Shown: positions 35,439 to 45,509, counted from the stretch's first letter. The stretch is 64,000 nucleotides of DNA from Pseudomonas sp. FP453 (GCF_030687495.1 NZ_CP117435.1:3290501-3354500); one strand, 5' to 3'. Notes: generated from the letters alone by a model not told the origin. A program made the numbers and translations.

Positions 35439-36428
35439 ATGCACAGCGTATGGCAACAACCCGAGACGTTTCCCCTGAGCCTGTACACCGACCAAGCGCA
35501 ACACCATACCCGCCAGTGGCTGCAAAACATGGGGCTGCAAGCCACACCGCATGCGGCCCATCAGATGGACATCTACCTTCCAGGGACCTATGCCGGCTAT
35601 CTGTGGTGTGACGCCCCGCTGGACATACTGCTGATTCTCTCCGACCTGCTGGGCTGGTTCAGTTGCCAGGACGACTTCGCGGACGAAGACTGCACCGACC
35701 CCAACGCCATGGAGCGACTTTTGCGCGAGGTCTACGCCTGCGCGTTTACCTCCGATAGCCGCAGCCGTGAACCCCTCGCACGCGGGCTCGCGGATATTGT
35801 CCGGCGCGCCGCACGCCTGATGCCACCGCAGTGGAAACAACGCCTCGCAGAACAATATGCGACCTACCTGTTGCCTTGCTGCACGGCGCTGATGCATCGC
35901 CTCCATCACACCCAGCCGGCCCTGGACGGCTACGAGTGCCTGTGGCGAAACGCTGGCGGTTTTCAGGTCTGCACGGAGTTCAATTACCTGGTGCACGACA
36001 TTCACTTGGCCTCATCCGCTTACTACAGCGGTCCCTGGCAAGAGCTGCGCAATCTGGCGTTGAATTTGTGCAAGGCCGTCAATGACCTGCTGTCATTCCC
36101 CATCATGGAAAACCCCGACGACGATAGCTACAACTTGTTGACCCACCTGAGGCACCACCAAGGTTATGCCAGCGAACGCGCAGCCGAGGAAGTGATGCTG
36201 CGCATTGAACAGTGGGCCGAACGCTTTACCCACGCCCAGCAACACTTGCCAGTGCGCCTTGCCGAACTCGGCTATGACGAGCGCACCCAGGAGCAAATGC
36301 GGGTATGCGCCCAGGCGCTGCATCAGCAGTGGCGCGGCAACATGGCCTGGCACCTTGTGGCGCCGCGTTATGGGCAAAATCGCTCACCCCTCGCGCCTTC
36401 GCCCTCCCTGCCCCCCTTTCGCTGCTAG
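35439..36428 (+). CDS. Class I terpene cyclase
   Basis: 329 residues, alpha-helical. Metal motif DDFADED (78-84). Arg170 (in CLWRNAGGF), 45 residues before the second motif, fits the diphosphate sensor. NSE-type motif NDLLSFPIME (215-224), where N215, D216 and S219 fit but the Glu is one place late (224, Met at 223). An RY pair lies near the C-terminus (APRYGQ). These are the landmarks of bacterial class I cyclases that ionise a prenyl diphosphate. The adjacent prenyl synthase suggests a C20 substrate, so a diterpene is the first guess. No P450 or methyltransferase is nearby. Product unknown. Confidence 0.82.
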   Translation: MHSVWQQPETFPLSLYTDQAQHHTRQWLQNMGLQATPHAAHQMDIYLPGTYAGYLWCDAPLDILLILSDLLGWFSCQDDFADEDCTDPNAMERLLREVYACAFTSDSRSREPLARGLADIVRRAARLMPPQWKQRLAEQYATYLLPCCTALMHRLHHTQPALDGYECLWRNAGGFQVCTEFNYLVHDIHLASSAYYSGPWQELRNLALNLCKAVNDLLSFPIMENPDDDSYNLLTHLRHHQGYASERAAEEVMLRIEQWAERFTHAQQHLPVRLAELGYDERTQEQMRVCAQALHQQWRGNMAWHLVAPRYGQNRSPLAPSPSLPPFRC

Positions 36429-36495
36429 GCAGGCAGAGAATTCTTTTGCCATAAAAAGACCAAGATCGGGATGGACAGCAAAATTCCTGGATTGT

Positions 36496-36509
36496 AGATT
36501 GGATACAGT
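36496..36509 (+). promoter_or_regulatory. GntR-type operator, copy 1
   Basis: AGATTGGATACAGT, 44 bp before lhpC. The same 14 bases recur at 42295-42308, and the ATTGGATACA core at 42516-42525. Probably bound by the GntR protein at 39199. AACAACAAGAAAGG (36531-36544), overlapping the ribosome site, resembles a Crc site. Confidence 0.65.
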
Positions 36510-36552
36510 TGACACATCATGCCAACTCCCAACAACAAGAAAGGTACCCAAA

Positions 36553-37449
36553 ATGGCAATCTGGAAAGGTGTTTTCCCAGCAGTCACCACCAAGCTGACC
36601 CCTGACGGCGAAGTCGATCTGATGGCAACCCGAGCCAGCATCGAACGCCTGATCGCCGGCGGTGTTTCCGGCATCATCGTCCTGCCGATGCTGGGCGAAA
36701 ACGCGTCAATGAACCTGCAGGAGCGTGAGTCGGTGATTCGCGCGGCGGTCGAAGTGGCCGCCGGCCGGGTCCCCGTGCTATCGGGCCTGGCCGAAATCAC
36801 CCTGCACACCGCGAAGAAACACGCGGCCCTGTACAAGAGCTTTGGTGCACAAGGGCTGATGGTCTTCCCCAGCCTCGGCTACAAGACCGACCACCGCGAA
36901 ACGGTCGAATGGTACAAGGGCATCGCCAGTGCAACCGACCTGCCGATCATGATCTACAACAACCCCATCGCGTACGGCGTGGACTGCACGCCGGCGATCC
37001 TGGCAGACCTGATGGATACCCCGCAAATCGTCTGCGTCAAGGAGGAGACCGGTGATATCCGCCGCGTCACCGACATGTATGTCGCGTTCGGCAATCGCTT
37101 CAGCATCTTCTGTGGAGTCGATGACCTGATCGTCGAAAGCAGCGCACTGGGTGTCACCGGCTGGGTGTCCGGGATGACCAACGTGTGGCCGGTGGAGTGC
37201 GTGAAACTGTTCAACCTCTGTGCCGAGCAACGTTTTGACGAAGCCCGCAAGCTGTACCACATCCTCACGCCCTCCTTTCACCTGGATGTGCACGTCAAGC
37301 TGGTGCAGTACATCAAGCTGGCCGAGCACCTGGTATACGGCGCACCCGAGTGGACACGCGCGCCGCGCCTGGCCCTGGTAGGCCGGGAGCGCGAGTACGT
37401 CATCAACACCGTGCAAAAAGCCATCGACACCCTGGCTGCACACGGCTGA
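36553..37449 (+). CDS. lhpC: Pyrroline-4-hydroxy-2-carboxylate deaminase (DapA family)
   Basis: 298 residues, TIM-barrel DHDPS family with the Schiff-base lysine in VCVKEETGD and [10 protein letters not shown] in place of the DapA GTTGE loop. In hydroxyproline degradation this enzyme converts delta1-pyrroline-4-hydroxy-2-carboxylate to 2-oxoglutarate semialdehyde and ammonia. The assignment rests on the neighbours (dioxovalerate dehydrogenase, epimerase, D-amino acid dehydrogenase), not on sequence alone. Start at 36553 follows AAAGG; the longer frame from 36205 runs through the cyclase gene. Confidence 0.82.
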   Translation: MAIWKGVFPAVTTKLTPDGEVDLMATRASIERLIAGGVSGIIVLPMLGENASMNLQERESVIRAAVEVAAGRVPVLSGLAEITLHTAKKHAALYKSFGAQGLMVFPSLGYKTDHRETVEWYKGIASATDLPIMIYNNPIAYGVDCTPAILADLMDTPQIVCVKEETGDIRRVTDMYVAFGNRFSIFCGVDDLIVESSALGVTGWVSGMTNVWPVECVKLFNLCAEQRFDEARKLYHILTPSFHLDVHVKLVQYIKLAEHLVYGAPEWTRAPRLALVGREREYVINTVQKAIDTLAAHG

Positions 37450-37508
37450 TACAACGCGGGCCTCGCACCTGTGCACGGGCCCGCCCCCTCCATGAAGTGA
37501 GAACCACC

Positions 37509-39083
37509 ATGTCTATTACAGGTCATCTGCTCATCGGCCAGTCGAGGGTTCCCGGTAAAAACGGGCAATTGCGGGCTATCAATGCCGCGACCGGCGAAGC
37601 CCTTGCCCCCGTATTCGGCGGCGCCAGCCTGGACGACCTTGAGGCCGCCTGCGCCTTGGCCGATGCCGCTTTCGACCGTTACCGCGAAACCGCACCAGAG
37701 GGCCGCGCAGTCTTTCTGGAAACCATTGCCAGCCACATCCTGGCGTTGGGCGATGCATTGATCGAGCGCTGCATGGCCGAAACCGGCCTGCCTCGCGGAC
37801 GCATCGAAAGCGAGCGCACACGCACAGTCGGCCAACTTGCGCTATTCGCATCGGTTGTTCGCGAGGGCGACTTCTTCGAAGCACGTATTGACCCGGCAAT
37901 CCCTTCCCGCACACCACAAGCCCGCGCGGATATTCGAATGCGCAACATTGCCATCGGCCCGGTGGCGGTATTTGGCGCCTCCAACTTTCCCCTGGCCTTT
38001 TCGGTCGCCGGTGGCGATACCGCCTCCGCACTCGCGGCCGGTTGCCCGGTCATCGTGAAAGCCCATTCTGCCCATCCGGGCACGTCCGAGTTGGTGGGGC
38101 GGGCAATTCAACAAGCCGTCCGTGACTGCAACTTGCCGGAGGGGGTGTTTTCCCTGTTGTTCGACTCGCAGCACACGATCAGCCAGGCGCTTGTCGCCGA
38201 TCACCGCGTCAAGGCTGTTGGCTTCACCGGTTCGCAACGGGCTGGCGTAACGCTGATGGGTATCGCAGCCGCACGCCAGGAACCTATTCCAGTCTATGCA
38301 GAAATGAGCGCGATCAACCCCGTCATCCTGCTGCCCCATGCACTGGCCGAACGAAGCCCCCAGATTGCCACTGCTTTTACAGCGTCCCTGACCTTGGGCG
38401 CCGGCCAGTTCTGTACAAACCCGGGATTGATCCTGGCCATTGACGGCCCCGAACTGGCGGCCTTTGAGCGCGCCGCCATCGACGCCCTGGCCCTGTGCCC
38501 CGCAGCGACCATGCTGACGCGCCAGATCTACGAAAGTTATTGCGCTGGCGTCGAAAAGCTCCGCGCGCAGCCCTCTGCCGTACTGCTTGGCCGAGGCAAA
38601 CCGGGCACTGGCGCTCAAGGGCAACCCGCTTTGTTTGCGACGAGCGCCGCTGCATTCCTCGCACAACCACCGTTGCACGATGAGGTATTCGGTGCCTCAT
38701 CGTTGATTGTCCGCTGCCCCGATGCAGCCACCGTGCTCCACGTGCTCAACGCGCTGGGTGGCCAATTGACGATTGCCGTGCACGCCCACGCGAACGACTA
38801 CCCCGCACTGGCCGCACTGCTGCCCAGCCTGGAGAAAAAGACTGGGCGTGTGCTGTTGAATGGTTTTGGTACAGGCGTGGAGGTCTGTCATGCGATGGTC
38901 CATGGTGGCCCCTTCCCAGCCACCTCCGACGCGCGTACCACCTCGGTGGGCAGCCGGGCAATCCAGCGCTTTCTGCGGCCCGTGTGCTACCAGGATTTCC
39001 CCCAGGCATTACTACCCCCCGTGCTTCAGGACCGGAATCCATTCGGTATTGGCCAGCGGACGGGAGCAACGGTTGCGGGCTGA
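37509..39083 (+). CDS. lhpG: 2-oxoglutarate semialdehyde (2,5-dioxovalerate) dehydrogenase
   Basis: 524 residues, ALDH superfamily, long KGSADH type. [21 protein letters not shown] for the cofactor region, [10 protein letters not shown], catalytic Glu in EMSAINP and Cys in [10 protein letters not shown]. Oxidises the semialdehyde made by the preceding deaminase to 2-oxoglutarate, the last step of hydroxyproline breakdown. 59 bp after lhpC and presumably co-transcribed. Confidence 0.87.
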   Translation: MSITGHLLIGQSRVPGKNGQLRAINAATGEALAPVFGGASLDDLEAACALADAAFDRYRETAPEGRAVFLETIASHILALGDALIERCMAETGLPRGRIESERTRTVGQLALFASVVREGDFFEARIDPAIPSRTPQARADIRMRNIAIGPVAVFGASNFPLAFSVAGGDTASALAAGCPVIVKAHSAHPGTSELVGRAIQQAVRDCNLPEGVFSLLFDSQHTISQALVADHRVKAVGFTGSQRAGVTLMGIAAARQEPIPVYAEMSAINPVILLPHALAERSPQIATAFTASLTLGAGQFCTNPGLILAIDGPELAAFERAAIDALALCPAATMLTRQIYESYCAGVEKLRAQPSAVLLGRGKPGTGAQGQPALFATSAAAFLAQPPLHDEVFGASSLIVRCPDAATVLHVLNALGGQLTIAVHAHANDYPALAALLPSLEKKTGRVLLNGFGTGVEVCHAMVHGGPFPATSDARTTSVGSRAIQRFLRPVCYQDFPQALLPPVLQDRNPFGIGQRTGATVAG

Positions 39084-39198
39084 TGCTGAAATGTTTCGCT
39101 CTCACCTATTGGAAGCGTCCTACACTCCTTTGCCTGAGGTATGATCGCCCAAGGAGGATCTCAAATCCTGGATCCATTCACCTGCCAGTAGTTGAAGA

Positions 39199-39897
39199 AT
39201 GTCTAAAAAAGAACCCTCGCCCAACCTGCGCATCAAACGTCAAAGCTTGCCTGAAACCCTTGCGGAATCACTGCGCGAGCGGATTCTCAACGGTGAATTC
39301 AAAGAAGGTGAATCACTGATCCAGGAGACGATTGCGACCGAGTACGGTGTCAGCCGCATGCCCGTGCGTGAAGCGTTCAAGGAGCTGGAGGCGTCCGGCC
39401 TCATCACCACCCAGATCCACAAGGGCTCGGTGGTGAAGTCCATCCCACCGGAGCAGATCGAGGAGCTGTTCGACCTGCGCGCGCTGCTGGAGTCCGAGTT
39501 GCTGGAGCGCTCGCTGCCGAACATGACAGACGCGCATTTTGCTGCCACCAAACAGCTGCTGCCTCAGCTCGAAGCAGCCTATGTCAACGACGACATCGCG
39601 CAATGGGGCAAGCTCAACTGGCTATTCCACGAGAGCCTTTACGCAGCGGCCGATCGTGTCCAGACCTTGGCGATCGTTCAAGGCATCAACGTCCAGACAG
39701 ATCGCTATATCCGCTTGCAACTACTGCTGACCGCCGGCAAAAAAGAAGCCGAAGTCGATCACCGTGAATTGCTCAGGTTGTGCGAAAAAGGTGACGCCAA
39801 GAAAGCCGTTCAGTTCCTGCGCAAGCATATTCAACGGGCGGGCGCCGACCTGGTTACGCTGCTCAAGAAAAAGCGCGAGAAAGAAACTCGGGCCTGA
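39199..39897 (+). CDS. GntR/FCD-family regulator of the hydroxyproline locus
   Basis: 232 residues. Winged helix (LAESLRERILNGEFKEGESLIQETIATEYGVSRMPVREAFKEL) and a C-terminal FCD helical sensor (FDLRALLESELLERSL, NWLFHESLYAAADRV, DHRELLRLCEKGDAKKAVQFLRKHI), whose Asp and His residues usually hold a metal and a carboxylate ligand. Third gene after lhpC and lhpG, facing the epimerase operon. Its likely operators are the three ATTGGATACA sites. Confidence 0.88.
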   Translation: MSKKEPSPNLRIKRQSLPETLAESLRERILNGEFKEGESLIQETIATEYGVSRMPVREAFKELEASGLITTQIHKGSVVKSIPPEQIEELFDLRALLESELLERSLPNMTDAHFAATKQLLPQLEAAYVNDDIAQWGKLNWLFHESLYAAADRVQTLAIVQGINVQTDRYIRLQLLLTAGKKEAEVDHRELLRLCEKGDAKKAVQFLRKHIQRAGADLVTLLKKKREKETRA

Positions 39898-39946
39898 ACC
39901 CCGGGGCGCCTCACCTTCGACCACAAAGCCTTTGCAGTCGAACGGA

Positions 39947-40948
39947 TCACACCAGTTGAAACCCATGCGCCAACGGGTCACGGTCATCCACAAACAGCGT
40001 GTTATGACCCGTGACTCGGGCCCAGCCAGCAACACTTGGCAGGATACCGGCAAAGGCACCGACCTCCGTTGCCGACTCGACCCGACAATCAAACATCGTA
40101 CCGATGATACTTTCGTGAACAAATGCATCGCCTACCTTCAAGCGCTTTTTGGCCACCAGTTGTGCCATGCGTGCAGAGGAGCCGGTGCCGCATGGCGAAC
40201 GGTCAATGGCCTTGTCGCCATAAAACACCGCGTTGCGTGCATCGGCGCGAGCGTTCCTGGGCTTGTCACACCACATCACATGGCTGACGCCCTGGATATG
40301 CGTGTCCAGCGGGTGCACCGGCGCCAACAGGGCCTGAGCGGCCTGGCGGACCAAGGGACTCAAGCGCACGATCTCGCTGACAGCCATTGAGTCCAAGCCA
40401 GCCCAGCCCGCTTGCGGCTCAATGATCACGTAGAAGTTCCCACCGTAGGCCAGGTCGATCGTCAACGTGCCCAGGCCCGGTATGTCGAGCTGCACATCGG
40501 CGGCGTGGAGGTAGCTGGCAACGTTGTAGAGGCGGACCTGCTCTACATGTGCGCCATTTCTTACATAGTCGATGGCAACACGCCCTGCCGGCGCTTCGAT
40601 TGCCAGCGTGCCCTCGATTCGAGGCGTCACCAGGCCAGCCTCCAACGCAGCCGTTACCGTGCCGATGGTGCCGTGACCACACATGGGCAGGCAGCCACTG
40701 ACCTCGATGAACAGCACGCCGATGTCACAATCTTCACGGGATGACGGATAGAGAATGCTGCCTGACATCACATCATGGCCCCGGGGTTCGAACATCAGCG
40801 CCTGACGAACCCAATCATGCTCACGCTGGAATATCTGGCGCTTTTCAGCCATCGAAACATTGGGCAATAGAGGCGCGCCGGCGGTTACCACGCGTACCGG
40901 ATTGCCACAGGTGTGCGCATCAATGCAGAAGAACGTATGACGTGACAT
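39947..40948 (-). CDS. lhpA: 4-hydroxyproline 2-epimerase (proline racemase family)
   Basis: 333 residues. Two active-site cysteines in PMCGHGTIG and SPCGTGSSAR, typical of hydroxyproline epimerases (Cys/Cys pair rather than the Cys/Thr of dehydratases). Converts trans-4-hydroxy-L-proline to cis-4-hydroxy-D-proline. Start follows AAGGGG. 21 bp after the FAD dehydrogenase gene, in one operon. Confidence 0.9.
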   Translation of the reverse strand: MSRHTFFCIDAHTCGNPVRVVTAGAPLLPNVSMAEKRQIFQREHDWVRQALMFEPRGHDVMSGSILYPSSREDCDIGVLFIEVSGCLPMCGHGTIGTVTAALEAGLVTPRIEGTLAIEAPAGRVAIDYVRNGAHVEQVRLYNVASYLHAADVQLDIPGLGTLTIDLAYGGNFYVIIEPQAGWAGLDSMAVSEIVRLSPLVRQAAQALLAPVHPLDTHIQGVSHVMWCDKPRNARADARNAVFYGDKAIDRSPCGTGSSARMAQLVAKKRLKVGDAFVHESIIGTMFDCRVESATEVGAFAGILPSVAGWARVTGHNTLFVDDRDPLAHGFQLV

Positions 40949-40969
40949 GAAAATCCCCTTCTTGGCGGT

Positions 40970-42214
40970 TTAGTTGAAGCGGCTGATTGCATAGGGTGCG
41001 AGATCGATTTGCGGCGGCTTGCCCAGGGCAATATCGCTGACCAGGCGCCCGGTGGTTGCGCCCTGCGTCAGGCCGAGGTGGCCATGGCCAAATGCATAAA
41101 TGACTGCCGGGTTGCGCGGCGACGCCCCGATCACCGGCAGGCTGTCGGGGGTTGCCGGACGATGTCCCGCCCAATACGTACCGCCCTCTGCCCGTAAACC
41201 GGGCAGATAGTGAGCGGCCAACCGCACCAGCGCGCGGGAACGCTGGAAATTCGCCGGCGCATTCAGCCCGCCGAACTCGGCGGCGCCACCAATCCTCAAG
41301 CCACAGCTCAACGGCGTGGCGACAAAGTGGCGCTCTGCAAAGATGACCTCACGGGACAACACAACGCCCGGGGCTGCGATGGTGGTGTTGTATCCGCGTT
41401 CGCTTTCCAGCAACACCTTGTCGCCGACGTCGCGGGCCAACTGCCCAGACCATGCGCCGGCAGCCACTACCACGCTGTCGGCCAGCACCCGCTGGCCATC
41501 GTGTAGCCCTACCGATACAGCAGCGTCCAAGACGCCCGGCCCGATACTGCACGCCTCGCCGACCCGGATACAAAGTCCTCGGCCGACCAGTGACTGGCGC
41601 AACGCATCCACGAGCTTCCTGGGATCTCGCACATGGGACCACTGGGGCGTAAACACCCCTCGGGCGACGGACGCGCCGAGTGCCGGTTCGATTTCCCGCG
41701 CGTCGTCGCCACTCAAGTCAAGCACCTCCACACCATAGGCACGCTTGAGCGCCCACTGCGCCGCCTCGCTTTCGAACGCCTTCGCGTTCTCGTAAACCGT
41801 CAAGGCGCCCAGTTGCTGCAGCTCTCCAAGCAGACCATTTTCGGCGAGGAGCGGCAGGAGGTCGGTGTAAACCCGCGTATTCAGGGCTGCCAGTGCCGCG
41901 GCGATGCGCCTGACTTCTGCTGGCCGGCCCGCGCTGGAAAACCGCAGCAGCCAAGTGATCAGGCTGGGGGCATGAGTGGCCCGTATCGCCAAGGGCCCCA
42001 GCGGGTCCAGCAACCAGCCTGGCACCTTCCACAACAACCCCGGCACCGAGGCGGGCACCACCTCCGTGACGGCAATGCCGCCAGCATTGCCAAACGAGGC
42101 CTTGTCACCTTCAGGGTCGCGATCAATCACGGTAACGCGCACCCCCTCCTTGAGCAGATGGTGCGCCGTTGACAGCCCCACGATGCCGGCACCAATGACG
42201 ATTACGTGCTTCAT
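40970..42214 (-). CDS. lhpB: D-hydroxyproline dehydrogenase (FAD, DadA-like)
   Basis: 414 residues. FAD motif VIGAGIVGLSTAHHLLKEGVRV at the N-terminus, a DAO-type C-terminal part with GGTYWAGHRPATPDSLPVIG and YAFGHGHLGLTQGATTG. Oxidises cis-4-hydroxy-D-proline to the pyrroline compound used by lhpC. Start at 42214 follows AAGGTGTGGG; upstream extension rejected because it crosses the promoter. The operator copy at 42295-42308 lies 81 bp upstream. Confidence 0.86.
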   Translation of the reverse strand: MKHVIVIGAGIVGLSTAHHLLKEGVRVTVIDRDPEGDKASFGNAGGIAVTEVVPASVPGLLWKVPGWLLDPLGPLAIRATHAPSLITWLLRFSSAGRPAEVRRIAAALAALNTRVYTDLLPLLAENGLLGELQQLGALTVYENAKAFESEAAQWALKRAYGVEVLDLSGDDAREIEPALGASVARGVFTPQWSHVRDPRKLVDALRQSLVGRGLCIRVGEACSIGPGVLDAAVSVGLHDGQRVLADSVVVAAGAWSGQLARDVGDKVLLESERGYNTTIAAPGVVLSREVIFAERHFVATPLSCGLRIGGAAEFGGLNAPANFQRSRALVRLAAHYLPGLRAEGGTYWAGHRPATPDSLPVIGASPRNPAVIYAFGHGHLGLTQGATTGRLVSDIALGKPPQIDLAPYAISRFN

Positions 42215-42581
42215 GACCCACACCTTTCCCGGATAAAAAAGAACTGCCCTGCAAGGCCGCCACAGCTGACCCAGCGAGCCATTCGACCCAGCGAAGATTG
42301 GATACAGTAAACACTTCCTGTCAATCCCTTGCTTCAGATCGGTCAATTCCTGTCACACTTCAACACCAGCAACATCTTTCAAATAAAACATAGATACTTG
42401 TTTTTTATAGTTTTTTATACGATACAGCGGAATTTTCTCGCTCAACCACACAAAAAACATCTCTCTCCCTCTTCTTCCGAGATTAAACATTTGGTAGATT
42501 TTTTACCAACAGTCGATTGGATACAACCTACAAACGTTCAAACCCTAAAAACAACAATACCCACCACAACAGGGCTCTCCC
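42215..42581. promoter_or_regulatory. Divergent control region with GntR operators 2 and 3
   Basis: 367 bp, more AT-rich than its surroundings, between lhpB and the ABC importer. AGATTGGATACAGT at 42295-42308 (serving lhpBA) and ATTGGATACA at 42516-42525 (serving the importer). Also an inverted repeat TTGGTA/TACCAA at about 42491-42509 and an A-rich Crc-like AAAAACAACAATA at 42547-42559. No small gene recognised. Confidence 0.65.
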
Positions 42582-43412
42582 ATGAACATTTCACGCCACG
42601 TCAGCAGCACCCTCTTGCTCGCCCTCGCAGCCACCGCGCCGATGGTTTCAACCGCGGCCGACTCGACCCTGGACCAGGTCATTGCGGCAAAAACCCTTCG
42701 CTGTGGCGTACAGCTCGACTATCCACCTGCCGGCTTTCGTAATTCGGCCAACGAGCCGGATGGCTACGACGTCCAGTACTGCAAGGACATGGCCAAAGCC
42801 CTTGGCGTCAAACCGGTGATTGTCGAAACACCCTCCTCCGAACGCATTCCGGCGCTGGTGTCCAATCGCATCGACGTGCTGATCGCCTCCGCCTCGATCT
42901 CGCCCCAGCGCGCGATGAGCGTGAGTTTTTCCCAGCCCTACGTGAACTACACCAACGTCGTTCTAGCCCGCAAAGACACTGGCATTGAAAGCTTCAACGA
43001 CCTGAAAGGCCGCCACATCGGCGGTGTCACCGGCACCACCACCGAGCAGGAGTTGCAGGTGCTGCGCACCGGCTGGAATGACGCCAATGGCAGCTACACC
43101 GGGTTCGGCAGCGAAGCGGAAAGCTACCTGGCCCTGGTCCAGGGAAAAATGGACGGGCTGATCATCGGCAACGCATCGGCCGCCGCGCTGCTCCAGAGCG
43201 GCCAATTCCCGACGCTCGCGATCAAGGGTGTTGCACCCACGCCGCCCGACCTGTGCGGCATCGCCGTAAAAAAATCAGACACCCAGATGCTCAACTGGGT
43301 AAAGACGTTCGTCTGGGCCCAGGTGAAAAACGGGCGTTACACGCAGCTCTATGCGCAGTACTTCGGTGACGGCCAAGCGCCTTCGCTTGCGGTTGCAGGC
43401 GTGGACTACTAA
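42582..43412 (+). CDS. Periplasmic amino-acid-binding protein (probable hydroxyproline)
   Basis: 276 residues with a signal peptide (to about MVSTAA) and the SBP_bac_3 fold: LRCGVQLDYPPAGFRNSANE, GYDVQYCKDMAKALGVK, RIDVLIASASISPQRAMSVSFS. Binds a polar amino acid for the following permeases. Ligand inferred from the locus and from the shared operator. Confidence 0.88.
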   Translation: MNISRHVSSTLLLALAATAPMVSTAADSTLDQVIAAKTLRCGVQLDYPPAGFRNSANEPDGYDVQYCKDMAKALGVKPVIVETPSSERIPALVSNRIDVLIASASISPQRAMSVSFSQPYVNYTNVVLARKDTGIESFNDLKGRHIGGVTGTTTEQELQVLRTGWNDANGSYTGFGSEAESYLALVQGKMDGLIIGNASAAALLQSGQFPTLAIKGVAPTPPDLCGIAVKKSDTQMLNWVKTFVWAQVKNGRYTQLYAQYFGDGQAPSLAVAGVDY

Positions 43413-43462
43413 CCCCATTCCTGAGCGGCGCACCTTGGCCGCTCTTGCCCGGAGCCTGCGTT

Positions 43463-44125
43463 ATGTTCGGATATACGTTTTACTGGTCAATGGTGTGGGA
43501 CAAGTTCCCCGAACTCGTCGACGGCGCTCGGACAACGCTTGCGCTGACCGTGCTGTCGATGGTCATCGGCACATTGATCGCCCTTGCGCTGACCCTGTTG
43601 CGGCGCCAGGAAAAAGGCCTCGGCCATGCACTGGCCACAACCTGGGTCGAAGTCGCCCGCAACACCCCGGCACTCTTCCAGGTCTACATGATTTATTTTG
43701 GCCTGGGCGCACTGGGGCTGCACTTTTCCAGCTACCTGGCAATGCTGTTGGCGTTGTCGTTCAACAACGCGGGCTACCTGGCCGAGATTTTTCGCGGCGG
43801 GCTGCAGGCCATTCCAAGGCAACAGCACACGGCCGCCAGATCCCTGGGGCTCTCGTCCTTCGCCGCCTACAGGCACGTGGTCTTTCCACAGTTGTTCAGG
43901 GTCGTCTATTTCCCGTACGTCAACCAGCTCAACTGGGCGCTGCTCAACAGTTCGCTGGGCATGATCATCGGCCTGCGCGAACTGACGGGCGCCACCCAGG
44001 CAGCTCAATCCGAATCGTTCAGGACGTTCGAGTTTTTTATCGTCGCCGCCGGGATGTACTACGTGATGTCCAAGCTGATCGAGGGCGGCGCCCGACTGAC
44101 CTTCTGGCGCGTGTTCAAGGGGTAA
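43463..44125 (+). CDS. Polar amino-acid ABC permease 1
   Basis: 220 residues, five or so membrane helices, HisM-type subunit with the EAA loop (EIFRGGLQAIPRQQHTAARSLGLS). 50 bp after the binding-protein gene; start at 43463 follows GGAG. Pairs with the next permease. Confidence 0.88.
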   Translation: MFGYTFYWSMVWDKFPELVDGARTTLALTVLSMVIGTLIALALTLLRRQEKGLGHALATTWVEVARNTPALFQVYMIYFGLGALGLHFSSYLAMLLALSFNNAGYLAEIFRGGLQAIPRQQHTAARSLGLSSFAAYRHVVFPQLFRVVYFPYVNQLNWALLNSSLGMIIGLRELTGATQAAQSESFRTFEFFIVAAGMYYVMSKLIEGGARLTFWRVFKG

Positions 44126-44131
44126 GCCACC

Positions 44132-44791
44132 ATGCAATTTCAACTCGCGTATTCGGGCCTGCACTGGGGTGATGTTGGGTTCGTGCTGAAGGGGATCTGG
44201 CACACCCTGCTGCTGACGTTACTGGCAACGTTTTTCGGCAGCCTGCTCGGCGTCCTGATCGGCTGGCTGCGCCAGGAGTTCAGGGTCGCCCGTCTTGCAC
44301 TGGCCCCCTGGGTCAACGTCATCCGCAGTATTCCGCTGATCATCCAGTTCATTCTCGCCAACAGCTTTTTCGCCATGGCCGGTTTTGCCCTGAGCCCGCT
44401 GCTGATCGGGGTGGTCGTCCTCAGCCTGTACATGGGCATGTTGACCTCGGAGCTGGTGCGCTCAGGCCTGCAATCGGTGCGCCCGCAGTTGAAGAAGGCC
44501 AGCCGCTCACTCGGGCTGGGCTACTGGCAGGAGTTGCGCCATATATCCGCCCCACTCGCCTTTCGCACGCTGCTCCCAGGCTGGATTGGCACGGTGATCG
44601 GCCTGACCAAGGACACCGCACTGGTGAGCGTGGTGGGCTACATCGAACTGCTCAGGGCCTCGCAGATCCTGATCAACCGCTCAAACGAGGCACTGCTGGT
44701 ATTGGCCGGCACCGGGCTTTTCTATTTCGCCATCTGCTATCCCATTTCGCGCTACAGCCGCCATCTTGAAAAGGTACTGCACCATGATTGA
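44132..44791 (+). CDS. Polar amino-acid ABC permease 2
   Basis: 219 residues, same family as the preceding permease; EAA loop ELVRSGLQSVRPQLKKASRSLGLG. Six bp after permease 1, and its end overlaps the ATPase start by 8 bp, so the complex is translationally coupled. Confidence 0.88.
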   Translation: MQFQLAYSGLHWGDVGFVLKGIWHTLLLTLLATFFGSLLGVLIGWLRQEFRVARLALAPWVNVIRSIPLIIQFILANSFFAMAGFALSPLLIGVVVLSLYMGMLTSELVRSGLQSVRPQLKKASRSLGLGYWQELRHISAPLAFRTLLPGWIGTVIGLTKDTALVSVVGYIELLRASQILINRSNEALLVLAGTGLFYFAICYPISRYSRHLEKVLHHD

Positions 44792-45509
44792 TATCAAGGA
44801 CGTCCGCAAAAGCTTTGGCCCTGTTGAAGTCATCAAGGGCATCAACCTGACAATCCGCAAGGGCGAAGTGTTATGCCTGATTGGCGCCAGCGGCTCCGGC
44901 AAGTCCACTTTGCTGCAGTGCATCAATGGCCTGGAACCCATCCAAACGGGCAGCATCCTGGTCGATGGCACCGATGTACACGCCAGGGGCACCGACCTGA
45001 ACAAGCTGCGCCAGAGACTCGGCATTGTGTTTCAACAGTACAACGCATTCCCCCACCTCAGCGCACTGGAAAACGTGGCCCTTGCGCCGCGCCTGGTGAA
45101 GAAGATCCCCAAGGCCCAGGCACTGGAACTGGCCCATGACCACCTGGCGTTCGTCGGCCTCGAGAACCGCGCCGACATGCGCCCCGCAAGCCTTTCCGGC
45201 GGCCAGCAGCAACGCCTGGCGATTGCCCGCGCCCTGGCCATGCAGCCTGACTACATGCTGTTTGACGAAGTGACGTCCGCCCTCGACCCCGAACTTGTGG
45301 GCGAAGTACTGGACACGATCCGCAAGCTCAAGCAGTCGGGCATGACCATCATCATGGTGACCCACGACATCGCCTTCGCCCGCGAATCCGCAGACCGAAT
45401 CGCCTTCTTCGACAATGGTTTGATTTGTGAAGTGGGCGATGCCCGGCAGGTGGTGAGCGCTCCGAGGGAAGAGCGCACTCGGCAGTTCCTCCAACGTGTT
45501 CTGCACTGA
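44784..45509 (+). CDS. Polar amino-acid ABC transporter ATPase
   Basis: 241 residues. Walker [11 protein letters not shown]-loop [12 protein letters not shown], signature LSGGQQQR, Walker [16 protein letters not shown]-loop MVTHD. HisP/GlnQ type. Start MIDIKDV at 44784. Last gene of the importer operon. Confidence 0.92.
   Translation: MIDIKDVRKSFGPVEVIKGINLTIRKGEVLCLIGASGSGKSTLLQCINGLEPIQTGSILVDGTDVHARGTDLNKLRQRLGIVFQQYNAFPHLSALENVALAPRLVKKIPKAQALELAHDHLAFVGLENRADMRPASLSGGQQQRLAIARALAMQPDYMLFDEVTSALDPELVGEVLDTIRKLKQSGMTIIMVTHDIAFARESADRIAFFDNGLICEVGDARQVVSAPREERTRQFLQRVLH

Noticed and set aside
36205..36552. Upstream extension of lhpC
   Set aside because: Runs through the terpene cyclase 3' end and the operator; the [10 protein letters not shown] start has a ribosome site and matches family length.
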